From contig NZ_CP010803.1 of the NCBI RefSeq assembly GCF_000960975.1, forward strand, positions 1 to 64,000: a DNA stretch of 64,000 nucleotides, read 5' to 3'. Origin of the DNA: Martelella endophytica. GTDB lineage: Bacteria; Pseudomonadota; Alphaproteobacteria; Rhizobiales; Rhizobiaceae. The notes under the pieces were generated by a model, which made no database searches, was not told the origin of the DNA, and was given only the letters and a program-made list of their open reading frames with translations. Each line of letters begins with the position of its first letter. The stretch's first letter is position 1. Positions 10,063 to 18,901 of this stretch are shown here, in pieces. The position numbers and the translations under genes are program-made.

Positions 10063-11316
10063 ATGTTCCGCTTCATCCTCTCCGATATCCGGCGGCTGTG
10101 GGCCGGCTCCATCGTCATCGTGCTGCTGATCACGCTTGCAGTCGCGCTCGGTGTCACCGTCACCCTGCAGGAGCGTGCGCTACGCCTCGGCAGCGCCCGT
10201 GCAGCCGAAAAATTCGACATCGTCGTCGGCGCGCCGGGCAGCGATACGCAGCTCGTGCTCTCATCTGTCTTCCTGCAGCCCTCCGACCTGCCGCTGATGG
10301 ATGGCGACGTCCTGACCGACCTTGCCGCCGATCCGCGCGTCGCCTGGGCCGCACCCATCGGCTTCGGCGATTCCTATGCCGGCTACCCGATCGTCGGCAC
10401 CACCACGGCGCTCGTCGGCGACACCATCCGCGGCTTCTCCGAGGGCACCATGTTTGCGCGCGAGGGCGAGGCCGTGATCGGCTCCGCCGTCGATCTTGCC
10501 GTTGGCGCCACGATCAAGCCGATGCATGGCAGCGCCGAAACCGGCGGCCACACCCATACCGAACTTGCCTATAAGGTCTCCGGCAAGGCTTTACCCACCG
10601 GCACACCCTGGGACCGTGCCATCCTGGTGCCGATCTCGGCCGTCTGGGCCATTCACGGCCTCGGTGATCATGATGAAGACGGGCACCATGGCGAAGAGGC
10701 TCATGAAGGTGAAGGCCACGAAGAGCATCACATCGAACCAGAGGCGCCGATCGTCGAGACCTGGGCCCATGGCGAGGCGCCCGGCCTGCCCGCAATTCTC
10801 GTCAAGCCGAAGTCGATCGGCGATGCCTACCGGCTGCGGCAGGAATATCGGGAACGGGCAGGAACGCTCGCGGTCTTTCCAGCCGAGGTGCTGACGAGGC
10901 TCTATGCCACGCTCGGCGACGCCAAGGAGGTGCTGACCGCAATTGCGGCGGGGGCGGAACTGCTGGTCGCGGCATCCCTCATGCTCGTCACCGTGATCCA
11001 TGTCGGACAGCGCCGACGCCAGATCGGGGCGCTGAGAGCCTTCGGCGCGCCGCGCGGTTCGGTGTTTGCGATCGTCTGGCTGGAGCTCTTCGTTCTGGTC
11101 GCGATCGGCATCGTCCTCGGCCACGGCGTCGGCTTTGCCGCTGCCGAGACGATTTCCCGGTCGATTGCCGCGGAACGCGGCTTCGGCCTGCCGGTCGAAT
11201 TCGCCCCGACGGACCTCGGCAACGCTGTTGCGCTGACCGTCTTCGCCGCCATCCTCTCGGCGTTGCCGGCCGTCATTGCCTATCGCCAATCGCCCGCTGA
11301 AGCGCTGCGCGGCTGA
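10063..11316 (+). CDS. FtsX/MacB-type ABC permease with His/Glu-rich periplasmic loop
   Basis: This 417-residue permease has the four-helix FtsX plan: one N-terminal helix (about residues 15-35), a large periplasmic region, then three helices in the last 130 residues, including the typical coupling motif (RRRQIGALRAFGAPRGSV). A striking His/Asp/Glu-rich run (about residues 204-226, with HDEDGHHGEEAHEGEGHEE) lies in the periplasmic part, followed by another HGE. Such runs often bind zinc, nickel or copper. It lacks the long MacB periplasmic domain. It is last in the operon with the Tat protein and ATPase. Whether it exports a lipid, lipoprotein or metal-linked molecule cannot be decided here. 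Confidence 0.85.
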   Translation: MFRFILSDIRRLWAGSIVIVLLITLAVALGVTVTLQERALRLGSARAAEKFDIVVGAPGSDTQLVLSSVFLQPSDLPLMDGDVLTDLAADPRVAWAAPIGFGDSYAGYPIVGTTTALVGDTIRGFSEGTMFAREGEAVIGSAVDLAVGATIKPMHGSAETGGHTHTELAYKVSGKALPTGTPWDRAILVPISAVWAIHGLGDHDEDGHHGEEAHEGEGHEEHHIEPEAPIVETWAHGEAPGLPAILVKPKSIGDAYRLRQEYRERAGTLAVFPAEVLTRLYATLGDAKEVLTAIAAGAELLVAASLMLVTVIHVGQRRRQIGALRAFGAPRGSVFAIVWLELFVLVAIGIVLGHGVGFAAAETISRSIAAERGFGLPVEFAPTDLGNAVALTVFAAILSALPAVIAYRQSPAEALRG

Positions 11317-11402
11317 GGCCCCGTCAGCTTGACAGGCATGAGCGCGTGGAACATGGTTCGTCTGCGTTCCTCCCCGCATGCGCCGCCGCGCGAAAGCCAA
11401 TC

Positions 11403-12347
11403 ATGAATGAAATCTTCAGCAGTGTCGTGCCGATCTTTGCGCTCATCTTCATCGGATGGGCGGCGGTAAGGCTCCGTTATCTCGATGCCAGCCATGCCGG
11501 CATCATGACGAGTTTCGTGTTCAAGGTGGCGCTGCCGCTGCTCCTGATGCGCACCGTGGCCAATGCCGATTTCCAAAACGCCAACCCGATCCGCATCTGG
11601 CTCGCCTATTTCGGCGCCGTCGCGGTCTCGTGGACCGCCGCAGCGCTGATCGCCAGGCTCGGCTTCGGTCGTGACCGGGCGGCGAGCGTCATCATCGGGC
11701 TTTCAGGCACGTTCTCGAACCTCGCCTTCCTCGGCATCCCGCTCGTCAACCACATCATCGGCGAAGAGGGCCTCATCGCCCTGTCGCTGGTACTGGCGAT
11801 CCACATGCCGGTGATGATGGTGACGGCAACCGTTCTGGTCGAGCGCGCAAAGACCCATGACGGTTCAAATGTCAGCGACCCGATGAAGATCGCCACCACG
11901 GTCGGCTATAACCTGATCACCAGCCCGATCGTCGTGGGGCTGGCCGCCGGCGCGCTTCTCCATCTTGCGGGCATTCGCCCCGCCGGCCCCCTGGCGTCAA
12001 TCGTCGATATGCTCGCGGGCACCGCAGCGCCGGTGGCGCTGATCTCGATCGGCATGACGCTGACGCAATACAAGGTTGCCGGCAATGTCGGCCTCTTCAG
12101 CGCCATCACCTTCATCAAGCTGATGGCATTGCCGGCATTCGCCTTCCTCTTCGGACACCTGCTCGGCCTGCCGCAGCCGATGGCTGCGGGCCTGGTGCTG
12201 GCGGCCTCGACCCCCGCCGGGGTCAATGCCTTCGTGCTGGCAAACCAGTTCGGCACGGGCAAGAACATCGCCGCGTCGACCATCACTCTGACGACCGCTC
12301 TCGGCGTCCTAACCGTCAGCTTCTGGGTCTATATGCTCGGCTACTGA
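11403..12347 (+). CDS. AEC family transporter (auxin efflux carrier-like)
   Basis: This is a 314-residue secondary carrier of the auxin efflux carrier family, whose bacterial members move malonate, malate or other organic anions. About ten hydrophobic segments are seen, in two halves separated near residue 165 by a polar stretch (ERAKTHDGSNVSDPMK). Typical features include the GLSGTFSNLAFLGIPL motif in the first half and ASTPAGVNAFVLANQF in the second. I chose ATG 11403 since it leads at once into the first helix. It stands alone between the FtsX operon and cycM; substrate unknown. Confidence 0.88.
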   Translation: MNEIFSSVVPIFALIFIGWAAVRLRYLDASHAGIMTSFVFKVALPLLLMRTVANADFQNANPIRIWLAYFGAVAVSWTAAALIARLGFGRDRAASVIIGLSGTFSNLAFLGIPLVNHIIGEEGLIALSLVLAIHMPVMMVTATVLVERAKTHDGSNVSDPMKIATTVGYNLITSPIVVGLAAGALLHLAGIRPAGPLASIVDMLAGTAAPVALISIGMTLTQYKVAGNVGLFSAITFIKLMALPAFAFLFGHLLGLPQPMAAGLVLAASTPAGVNAFVLANQFGTGKNIAASTITLTTALGVLTVSFWVYMLGY

Positions 12348-12394
12348 TGCGGGGCACCGGCGGCGAAATCTCGCCACCGGTCAGTTGACGCCGG

Positions 12395-13114
12395 TTACTC
12401 GCTCGTTGCGGGCTGCTCGCTTTCGGCGGCGCCGGGCGGCGTCTCGGTGGAGCCTTCCGCAGGTTCAGCCGTCGTTTCCTGAGCCGGCACCTCGGCAGCG
12501 CCCGCTTCGGATGGCGCTCCATCGGCCGGTGCGGCTGCGGCATCGCCGCCTTCAGCCGGCGCAGCGGCCTCGGGTTCGGGAAGCGGAACCGGATCGTTGG
12601 AAAGGGTTCTGAGATAGGCCAGCAGATCGGCCCGGTCGGTGTCGCTGGCGAGGCCCGCAAAACCCATTGCCGTGCCCGGCACGTCCTTCTTCGGCGCCTT
12701 GATGAACACGTTCAGGTTCTCGAAGGTCCAGTGCTTCTCACCGCCTTCGGAGAATTCCTTCATCGCGGCCGAATATGAAAAGCCCTCATGGCTTGCAATC
12801 GGGCGATCGACGACGCCCCAGAGGTTGGGCCCGACCTTGTTCGGACCGCCCTCCGTGACGTCATGACAGGCCTGACAGCGCTTGAATACCCGCTCGCCCG
12901 CGTCCGCGCTCGCATCCGCCAGCAAGACGGCAATCGGGGTTTCGGCTTCGGCGGCCGGGGCACCGGTGTTCGATGCCTCAGCGACTTCGATCGCATAGCC
13001 TTCCTGTTCAGGATGGTGCGGATCAAAGATCGCCTCCGAAACGAAAGATACCGTCATCAGGACGAAGACCGTCCCCAACAGGGCCCCCAGGACCATATTG
13101 AGATTGAATTTCAT
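12395..13114 (-). CDS. cycM: Membrane-anchored c-type cytochrome (CycM-like)
   Basis: This 239-residue protein has an uncleaved N-terminal membrane anchor (residues ~5-28) and a periplasmic class I cytochrome c domain with heme motif CQACH and a likely Met axial ligand in GTAMGFAG. In Bradyrhizobium and Agrobacterium, CycM carries electrons from the bc1 complex to the aa3 oxidase. The C-terminal ~60 residues are an Ala/Pro/Glu-rich low-complexity tail that is probably disordered and not part of the heme fold. ATG 13114 is chosen because it begins directly before the anchor, with GGGGAG upstream; a longer frame would overlap kdsB's leader. It is divergent from kdsB, an arrangement common in Rhizobiaceae. 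Confidence 0.88.
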   Translation of the reverse strand: MKFNLNMVLGALLGTVFVLMTVSFVSEAIFDPHHPEQEGYAIEVAEASNTGAPAAEAETPIAVLLADASADAGERVFKRCQACHDVTEGGPNKVGPNLWGVVDRPIASHEGFSYSAAMKEFSEGGEKHWTFENLNVFIKAPKKDVPGTAMGFAGLASDTDRADLLAYLRTLSNDPVPLPEPEAAAPAEGGDAAAAPADGAPSEAGAAEVPAQETTAEPAEGSTETPPGAAESEQPATSE

Positions 13115-13266
13115 TGCGTTGCAGCTCCCCTTCCATCCGGCCTCTCTACCGGACCACCTTGCAATCTGGAAGAACCTATGTCTTTTGGTGCCGTGATGCA
13201 ACGGCGCATCGATGCCTATGTCAGCCCGCCCCTACTGTGCGCGGGCAATTAACGAAGAGCAAGCCT

Positions 13267-14010
13267 GTGGCCACCAGTGACACCATCATTCTCATCCCCG
13301 CCCGTTTGGCTTCCACCCGTCTTCCCGGCAAGCCGCTTGCCGATATCGCCGGCAAGCCGATGATCGTCCACGTGGCCGATCGCGCAAGCGAATCAGGCAT
13401 GGGCAGGGTCGTCGTTGCCGTCGATGACCGTTCGGTTTTCGAGGCGGTCGAAAAGGCCGGCTACGAGGTGGTGATGACCGGCCACCATCACCAGTCCGGT
13501 TCGGACCGCATCTTCGAGGCGCTGAAGAAGGTCGACCCCAATGGCGAGGCCCGCCTCGTCGTCAACGTCCAGGGCGACCTGCCGACGCTCGATCCGGCCA
13601 CCATCCAGGCTTCGCTCCGTCCGCTCGAAAACCCCGCCGTCGATATTGCAACGCTGACGGTCGAAATCACCGATGAATACGAGAAGACGGCCTCGCAGGT
13701 GGTCAAGGTGGTCGGTGCGCCGATCGGCGCGACGCGGTTGAGAGCCCTCTACTTCACCCGGGCAACCGCGCCCTGGGGCGAAGGCCCGCTCTACCATCAC
13801 ATAGGACTTTATACCTATCGCCGCGCCGCCCTCGAACGCTTCGTATCGCTGCCGCGTTCGTTCCTGGAGGAGCGCGAGAAGCTCGAGCAGCTGCGTGCGC
13901 TGGAACATGGCATGCGCATCGATGTCGAGATCGTGAAGACCGTACCGCTCGGCGTCGACACACCCGAAGATCTCGAAAAGGCGCGCCGCGTTCTTGAGGC
14001 GAAAGGTTAG
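13267..14010 (+). CDS. kdsB: 3-deoxy-manno-octulosonate cytidylyltransferase
   Basis: KdsB activates KDO as CMP-KDO for the inner core of lipopolysaccharide, in the cytoplasm. The 247-residue length matches the family. The N-terminal nucleotide-binding motif is intact ([15 protein letters not shown]), and later motifs ([12 protein letters not shown], where E. coli has QGDEP) are present, as is the C-terminal [15 protein letters not shown] start at 13267 is used, with GAAGAG about 8 bases upstream; no in-frame ATG fits. The pheA gene follows within about 10 bases, an operon pairing seen across Rhizobiaceae. Confidence 0.95.
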   Translation: MATSDTIILIPARLASTRLPGKPLADIAGKPMIVHVADRASESGMGRVVVAVDDRSVFEAVEKAGYEVVMTGHHHQSGSDRIFEALKKVDPNGEARLVVNVQGDLPTLDPATIQASLRPLENPAVDIATLTVEITDEYEKTASQVVKVVGAPIGATRLRALYFTRATAPWGEGPLYHHIGLYTYRRAALERFVSLPRSFLEEREKLEQLRALEHGMRIDVEIVKTVPLGVDTPEDLEKARRVLEAKG

Positions 14011-14020
14011 GGTCATGATC

Positions 14021-14884
14021 ATGAAGACCAACAGGATCGCCTTCCAGGGCGAGCACGGCGCCAATTCCGACATGGCGAGCCGCGATGTCTATCCGGACAT
14101 GGAACCGCTTCCCTGCAAGACATTCGAGGACGCCTTTCTCGCGGTCGAAAACGGCGATGCCGATCTCGCCATGATCCCGATCGAGAACACGCTCGCCGGC
14201 CGGGTAGCCGACATCCACTATCAGTTGCCCGATTCCCGCCTGTTCATCGTCGCCGAATATTTCATGCCGATCCGTTTCCAGCTGATGGCCCTGCCCGGCG
14301 TGAAGCTCGACGAAATCAAGACCGTCCACAGCCACATCCATGCGCTCGGCCAGTGCCGCAAGATCATTCGTCGCAACAAATGGAATCCCGTGATCGCCGG
14401 CGACACGGCGGGAGCCGCGATGCTTGTGCAGGAAAAGGGCGATCGGACCATGGCAGCACTCGCGCCGCGTCTCGCCGCCTCGCTCTACGGGCTCGAAATC
14501 CTGGCCGAGAACGTCGAGGATTCCGACAGCAATGTTACCCGCTTCGTCGTGCTTTCGGACAAGGAAAAGTGGGCGGAGATGAATGGCGCCGACCGCACCA
14601 TCGTCACAACCTTCATCTTCAACGTCCGCAACATTCCGGCCGCCCTCTACAAGGCGCTTGGCGGTTTCGCCACCAATGGCATCAACATGACCAAGCTCGA
14701 GAGCTACCAGATCGGCGGCAAGTTCATCGCAACGCAGTTCTATGCCGACATCGAGGGCCATCCGGATGACCCGGCCGTCGCCCGCGCGCTGGAGGAACTG
14801 CAGTTCTTCTCCGAGAAGGTCCGCATTCTCGGCGTCTATGAAGGCCATCCGATGCGCCGTCAGCTCCAGAGCAATTCCGACTGA
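14021..14884 (+). CDS. pheA: Prephenate dehydratase
   Basis: The enzyme converts prephenate to phenylpyruvate for phenylalanine synthesis. The 287-residue product is the monofunctional form without a chorismate mutase domain: a PDT domain (about residues 1-190) with FQGEHGANSDMA, IPIENTLAGRV and the catalytic-site SNVTRF motif, then a C-terminal ACT domain with NGINMTKLESYQ (the ESRP-type feedback motif reads ESYQ here). ATG 14021 has a better spaced AGGG than ATG 14015, but either is possible. It is cotranscribed with kdsB. Confidence 0.94.
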   Translation: MKTNRIAFQGEHGANSDMASRDVYPDMEPLPCKTFEDAFLAVENGDADLAMIPIENTLAGRVADIHYQLPDSRLFIVAEYFMPIRFQLMALPGVKLDEIKTVHSHIHALGQCRKIIRRNKWNPVIAGDTAGAAMLVQEKGDRTMAALAPRLAASLYGLEILAENVEDSDSNVTRFVVLSDKEKWAEMNGADRTIVTTFIFNVRNIPAALYKALGGFATNGINMTKLESYQIGGKFIATQFYADIEGHPDDPAVARALEELQFFSEKVRILGVYEGHPMRRQLQSNSD

Positions 14885-15058
14885 ACCACCGCATTTTTCT
14901 CAGTTCATCTTTCAAAACGCATTGAAGGCGCTGTTGCGGAGGCCTAACACCGCAGGGCGCCATCGTCCTCCTCCGGGCGTTTTCCTGTTGGCGCAGAAAC
15001 ATGCGGCCCTTCCCGGCATCCCAAGCGCATGTCTTTCTGAGAAGACTGAGAGATGAAT

Positions 15059-16057
15059 ATGCACAAGAACAAACTGGTGGTCGTCGGCGTCGGACACGTC
15101 GGCTCCTACGTGCTCGCCGACGCCATGAAGACGGGCCTTTTCGCCGAGATCGGCGTGATCGACATCCTCGAAAACGTCGCCTATGGCGAAGCGCTCGACC
15201 AGGCGCAGGCAACCGCGCTGACCTATATGAATAATGTCAATGTGCGCTCCGGCGGCTATGAGCAGTGCGCGGATGCCGATGTCATCGTCATTGCGGCGGG
15301 TCCAAGCGTCCTGCCGGATCCCGACAATCCGAAAGGGGAACCGGACCGGACGCTGCTGACGAAGACCAACAGCGCGGTGATCCGCGAGGTCATGGCCGGC
15401 ATCGTGAAATACACGACGACCGCGATTGTCATCCTCATCACCAATCCACTCGATACCATGGTCTATATCGCCGAGAACGAGTTCGGCTATCCGCAGGGAC
15501 GTGTCTTCGGAACCGGCACCATGCTCGATTCCGCCCGCCTTCGCCGGCTGCTTGCCGATAGCTACGACATCGATCCGAAATCCGTGTCCGGCTACATGAT
15601 GGGCGAACATGGCAGCACCGCCTTTCCGGTGCTGAGCCACGTCAGCGTCGGCGGCATTCCCTTCGGTGAGCTGGCTTCCTACCTGCAGCCGCGGCAGGAC
15701 ATCAGCGATCCCGAGACTGTGAAGACAAGGATCATAAGCGCCGCCTATGACGTTCTCAATGGGAAAGGCTGGACCAATGCCGGCGTTGCCCAGTCGGCAG
15801 TGACCATGGCCAGGGCCGTGCTTCTCGACGAACGCAGCATCTATCCTGCCTCGACAACACTTCGCGGCGAATATGGTCATGACGGCGATGTAGCGCTCAG
15901 CATGCCCTGTGTGATCGGCCGCGAAGGTATCTTGAAGCGGTTGCCCGTTACTCTCGATCCGTGGGAATCAAGCAAGCTTGGCGAAAGCATCGCCTTCATC
16001 CAGGCGGCAATGCGTGACGCGAAGACCGGCCCCGCCAGGATTGCGGAACCGGCCTGA
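15059..16057 (+). CDS. L-lactate/malate dehydrogenase family (L-2-hydroxyacid) enzyme
   Basis: This 332-residue NAD-dependent dehydrogenase has the LDH/MDH fold: GVGHVGSYV dinucleotide motif near the start, an Asp that selects NAD (VIDI), TNPLD near residue 135, the substrate Arg in LDSARLRR, and the catalytic His in GEHGS near 180. The active-site loop (PDNPKGEPDR) is longer than in standard LDH and resembles L-2-hydroxyisocaproate dehydrogenases, so the substrate may be a larger 2-keto acid. Position after pheA suggests aromatic or branched keto acids as candidates, which is inference. ATG 15059 has GAGAG at good spacing; ATG 15053 is the alternative. A 170-bp gap after pheA suggests its own promoter. 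Confidence 0.8.
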   Translation: MHKNKLVVVGVGHVGSYVLADAMKTGLFAEIGVIDILENVAYGEALDQAQATALTYMNNVNVRSGGYEQCADADVIVIAAGPSVLPDPDNPKGEPDRTLLTKTNSAVIREVMAGIVKYTTTAIVILITNPLDTMVYIAENEFGYPQGRVFGTGTMLDSARLRRLLADSYDIDPKSVSGYMMGEHGSTAFPVLSHVSVGGIPFGELASYLQPRQDISDPETVKTRIISAAYDVLNGKGWTNAGVAQSAVTMARAVLLDERSIYPASTTLRGEYGHDGDVALSMPCVIGREGILKRLPVTLDPWESSKLGESIAFIQAAMRDAKTGPARIAEPA

Positions 16058-16099
16058 GTTCACTGAGAGAAGTTGGAGCGCGGTTGTTGCGCTCTTCGC

Positions 16100-16471
16100 T
16101 CAGTCCGGCTGGCAAACGCGGATGCGGTGGCCGTCCGGATCGGTGATCACGAAGGTGGGGCCGAAAGGCGACTGCACCAGCGGCTGGGCGAAGCTGCGGC
16201 CTTCCTTTCTGAAGCGCGCGTAGAGCGCTTCGACGCCTCCCTTTTCCGGCGTCATGATCCCGATCTCGGCTGAGCCCGGCCCACCTTCCGCCGGCGGATG
16301 CGCCGTCGCCTTGCGCCAAAGCCCCAGCGTCAGACCGGCTGCGGTCGCAAGCGAGGAGAACCCGTCCGACAACGCCCTGGGTTCGAGCCCAAGGACTTCG
16401 GCATAGAAAGCGGCGCTGGCTTTGGGGTCCTCGACGTAGAGAACGACGAGGTTGAGGGGAAGAGCTGACAT
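16100..16471 (-). CDS. VOC (glyoxalase/bleomycin-resistance fold) protein
   Basis: This 123-residue protein has the two beta-alpha-beta-beta-beta modules of the VOC superfamily: LVVLYVEDPKASAAFYAEVLGL at the start and the C-terminal FVITDPDGHRIRVCQ. VOC members include glyoxalases, dioxygenases and drug-binding proteins; the sequence alone does not fix the reaction. CAGGAGA precedes the ATG. It lies just downstream of a YafY/WYL regulator on the same strand, which often controls a neighbouring VOC gene. Confidence 0.85.
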   Translation of the reverse strand: MSALPLNLVVLYVEDPKASAAFYAEVLGLEPRALSDGFSSLATAAGLTLGLWRKATAHPPAEGGPGSAEIGIMTPEKGGVEALYARFRKEGRSFAQPLVQSPFGPTFVITDPDGHRIRVCQPD

Positions 16472-16561
16472 GGTGTTTCTCCTGTTTTGAAAGACAGGAG
16501 ACCGTCTAGCGCCGGCAGGTGTCAGTTTCCGTCAGCAGCAAACCGCGCAAGACGCCGTCGG

Positions 16562-17248
16562 TCAGTTGTCGAGATTGAGTTTCCGCCACTCGGCAAGAAG
16601 GACAGCACGTCGTTGCGGATAGCGTTCGCCGGTCTCGCGCATATTGACGATCCGGTCCGTACGGAAGTGGCGGAAGTCCTGCCTCAGCTCGCACCAGCCG
16701 AGCACCACCCGCACCTGTTCGAAATAGGCCAGACCGAAAGGCCATATCACCCGCTCGGACACGGCGCCGCCTTCGGCGCGGTAAGCGATCTCGACTTTCC
16801 GCATTGCCCGTATTGCGGCCCTGAGAGCAGGGATATCGGCCGTATCGGTGACGAGACGCCGCGGGCCGACGCTGAGCGCAGTCTCATCCACCGTTTCGGC
16901 GAGACTTTCCGGCAGCACCGCCGCGATCTTGGCAAGCGCCGTGCTGGCCGCAGCCGAAAGATGTTGATCCGTCACGCGCTCCACCCAACGCGTGCCCAGC
17001 ACCAGCGCCTCGATCTCTTCCGTCGAGAACATCATCGGCGGCAGCAGGAAACCGGGGCGCAGCACATAGCCGATGCCCGCCTCGCCTTCGATCGCCGCCC
17101 CTTGTGCCCTGAGGCTTGCAATATCGCGGTAGAGCGTCCTGAGGCTGATGCCGAGCTGTTCCGCCAGCGCCGCACCGGAAACGGGATAGCGATGACCGCG
17201 CAGCGTCTGCAGGAGCGACAGCAGCCGCTCGGAGCGCGAGCCCGCCAT
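16562..17248 (-). CDS. YafY-type HTH/WYL transcriptional regulator
   Basis: This 228-residue regulator has an N-terminal HTH_11 winged helix (residues ~5-60, VSGAALAEQLGISLRTLYRDI) and a C-terminal WYL-type sensing domain (about 135-220). The usual W-Y-L triad appears changed: IAYRAEGG in the first part and VVLGWCELR later. YafY-like proteins usually regulate adjacent VOC, DinB or SRPBCC genes, here probably the VOC gene 90 bases downstream. Its start is only 2 bases after the nudC stop, so it may be transcribed with HIT-nudC. Confidence 0.85.
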   Translation of the reverse strand: MAGSRSERLLSLLQTLRGHRYPVSGAALAEQLGISLRTLYRDIASLRAQGAAIEGEAGIGYVLRPGFLLPPMMFSTEEIEALVLGTRWVERVTDQHLSAAASTALAKIAAVLPESLAETVDETALSVGPRRLVTDTADIPALRAAIRAMRKVEIAYRAEGGAVSERVIWPFGLAYFEQVRVVLGWCELRQDFRHFRTDRIVNMRETGERYPQRRAVLLAEWRKLNLDN

Positions 17249-17250
17249 GC

Positions 17251-18204
17251 TCAGCGCCAGTCGAGAAAGTCGCGCATCAGCCGGAACGCGATCGCGCCCT
17301 CCGGCGGGCCGTTGATGCCATCGGGATGGCGGTGCTCGGTGATCGCGGCCAGTTCATCGCGGGAGAACCAGCGGCAGTCTTCCAGCTCGTCGTCATCGTA
17401 GCTGACATCGAAGCTTTCGGCCTTGCCGTAACAGGCGAGCATCAGCGAATGCGGCATCGGCCAGGGCTGGGACGCGTGGTAGCGCACCGCGCCGACGCGG
17501 ATGCGGCTTTCCTCCAGCGTCTCGCGCCGCACCGCGTCTTCGACCGTTTCGCCAGGCTCGACGAAACCGGCAAGGCAGGAATAGCGGCCGGCCGGGAAAT
17601 GCGGGCTGCGGCCGAGCAGAACGCGGTCGCGCGCCTCATCGACGATCAGCATGATGACGACCGGATCGGTGCGCGGGAACATCATGTGGCCGCAGACCGT
17701 GCATTGCCGGCGGAAGCCGCCGGCCGTCCCATCCGACTTGCCGCCGCAGCGGCCGCAGAAGCGGTGATTACGGGTCCAGGCATTGACGCTGACGGCCAGC
17801 GCGAAGGCACCGAGCGCCTCGCCCTCGAGCAGACCCTCGCTATAGGCTGCACGGGCGCTCAGCGTCTTCAGATGGCCGGGCAGCGCCTTGGTGTCGAGCG
17901 CACTATCGATTGCAATCAGCGGCGCGCCGGCCGGCGTATGCCCGAGAAGCACAGCACTTTCGCGGTCGGGCTGAAGCGCCTGCACCTCGTAGCGGGCGAA
18001 ATAGGGATCGAGCACCTGGCGTTCGTGCTTCACCAGCGCCACGCCATCGGCGAAGACGAAGAACCGGGCTTCGGGCTCGGCGGCAGCCTTCGACAGCGCA
18101 TCGTCTTCGCGGTGTTCGGAATCGCGGATGATGCGACAGCCGGCAAAAGCGGTCATTGCGCTCGGGTCGTCATGCGGTCCGATGCGGTCGAAAATCGATG
18201 TCAT
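17251..18204 (-). CDS. nudC: NADH pyrophosphatase / NAD-decapping hydrolase NudC
   Basis: NudC splits NAD(H) into NMN(H) and AMP and removes NAD caps from RNA. The 317-residue product has an N-terminal domain (to about 130), a zinc ribbon with CGRCGGK and CTVCGH, and a Nudix domain with GFVEPGETVEDAVRRETLEES and the NudC-specific SQPWPMPHS motif after it. The conserved Nudix glycine near the end of the box (E-E-x-G) reads Arg (EESRI), while the metal-binding glutamates remain. Its ATG overlaps the HIT gene stop by 4 bases (ATGA), so translation is coupled. The WYL regulator follows within 2 bases. Confidence 0.92.
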   Translation of the reverse strand: MTSIFDRIGPHDDPSAMTAFAGCRIIRDSEHREDDALSKAAAEPEARFFVFADGVALVKHERQVLDPYFARYEVQALQPDRESAVLLGHTPAGAPLIAIDSALDTKALPGHLKTLSARAAYSEGLLEGEALGAFALAVSVNAWTRNHRFCGRCGGKSDGTAGGFRRQCTVCGHMMFPRTDPVVIMLIVDEARDRVLLGRSPHFPAGRYSCLAGFVEPGETVEDAVRRETLEESRIRVGAVRYHASQPWPMPHSLMLACYGKAESFDVSYDDDELEDCRWFSRDELAAITEHRHPDGINGPPEGAIAFRLMRDFLDWR

Positions 18205-18614
18205 TTTTCGCTCAGGGCCTCCGCGATGCGCCGCGCCAGCGCCGCGATTTCCGCATCGCTCATCGGCTCCGCGGTGCCAAACCCCCAGACGGGGCCGGGC
18301 CAGTTGGGATCACCCTCTGACCGGGCGATGATGTGAACGTGAAGCTGGCGCACGATATTGCCGATGGCGGCAACATTGATCTTCTCGGCGCCGGTGGCAA
18401 TCGAGAGCGCGCGCGCCACCTCGTTGATCTCGAAGGTCAGCATCGTCTGGTCGAGGGGCGCGAGTTCGAACATCTCGGTTACCCCGGCTCGCTGCGGCAC
18501 GGCCAGCAGCCAGGGCCAGCGGCCATCGCGCATCAGCCGGATCTGGCAGAGCCCCAGCGTCGCCACGGCAACACTATCCCTCTTCAGCCGTTCATCGAGC
18601 TCGAAATCCTGCAT
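18201..18614 (-). CDS. HIT-family nucleotide-binding protein
   Basis: This 137-residue protein belongs to the histidine-triad superfamily of nucleotide hydrolases and transferases. The motif near residue 92 reads QLHVHIIAR, so two of the three triad histidines are present and the third position is Ile; this form recurs in a rhizobial subfamily also marked by the following WPGPVWG. The first His of HVH is usually the catalytic one, so activity is possible. It overlaps nudC by 4 bases, suggesting a shared role in nucleotide (NAD or dinucleotide) clean-up. The ATG at 18614 follows AACAAAGGGGCG. Confidence 0.85.
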   Translation of the reverse strand: MQDFELDERLKRDSVAVATLGLCQIRLMRDGRWPWLLAVPQRAGVTEMFELAPLDQTMLTFEINEVARALSIATGAEKINVAAIGNIVRQLHVHIIARSEGDPNWPGPVWGFGTAEPMSDAEIAALARRIAEALSEK

Positions 18615-18738
18615 GACGCCCCTTTGTTGTTCCCGCCTGTTCTCTTGCCTTTGACATGTTTAACAAATAGGGCGGCTTCAACAACAGCAAACATCCAACG
18701 CGCGGGAAAAGCATCCGAGTTTTTTTGAAGCTGCGTGC

Positions 18739-18767
18739 TTGCATTCACACTGCAAATTGACGATATG
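18739..18767 (+). promoter_or_regulatory. Likely sigma70 promoter of ffs
   Basis: A TTGCAT -35 (18739-18744) and GATATG -10 (18762-18767) are spaced by 17 bp, and the mature RNA would begin about 8 bases after the -10. Fits a constitutive stable-RNA promoter; assigned by eye. Confidence 0.5.
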
Positions 18768-18774
18768 TGCCCTC

Positions 18775-18870
18775 GGGAGGCTGGTGGCGGACGTGCCACT
18801 CGCCAACCGGGTCAGGTCCGGAAGGAAGCAGCCCCAACGAGCCCGGCATGGGTCGTCTTGCCAGCCTCCC
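18775..18870 (+). ncRNA. ffs: Small SRP RNA (4.5S RNA)
   Basis: This is the RNA scaffold of the signal recognition particle, which binds Ffh and directs nascent membrane proteins to FtsY. The hallmark apical part is present: GGTCAGGTCCGGAAGGAAGCAG with the GGAA tetraloop and the two Ffh-binding internal loops. The ends pair as GGGAGGCTGG (18775-18784) with CCAGCCTCCC (18861-18870), giving the single long hairpin of the short bacterial type, about 96 bases. It lies just before the ybaK-like gene and dnaX, the usual rhizobial place. Confidence 0.95.
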
Positions 18871-18901
18871 ACCTTATGTCCGGACTGCCGCGGAGACGTT
18901 G

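Noticed and set aside
18767-18901. Upstream extension of the YbaK-like frame
   Set aside because: It runs through the SRP RNA gene.
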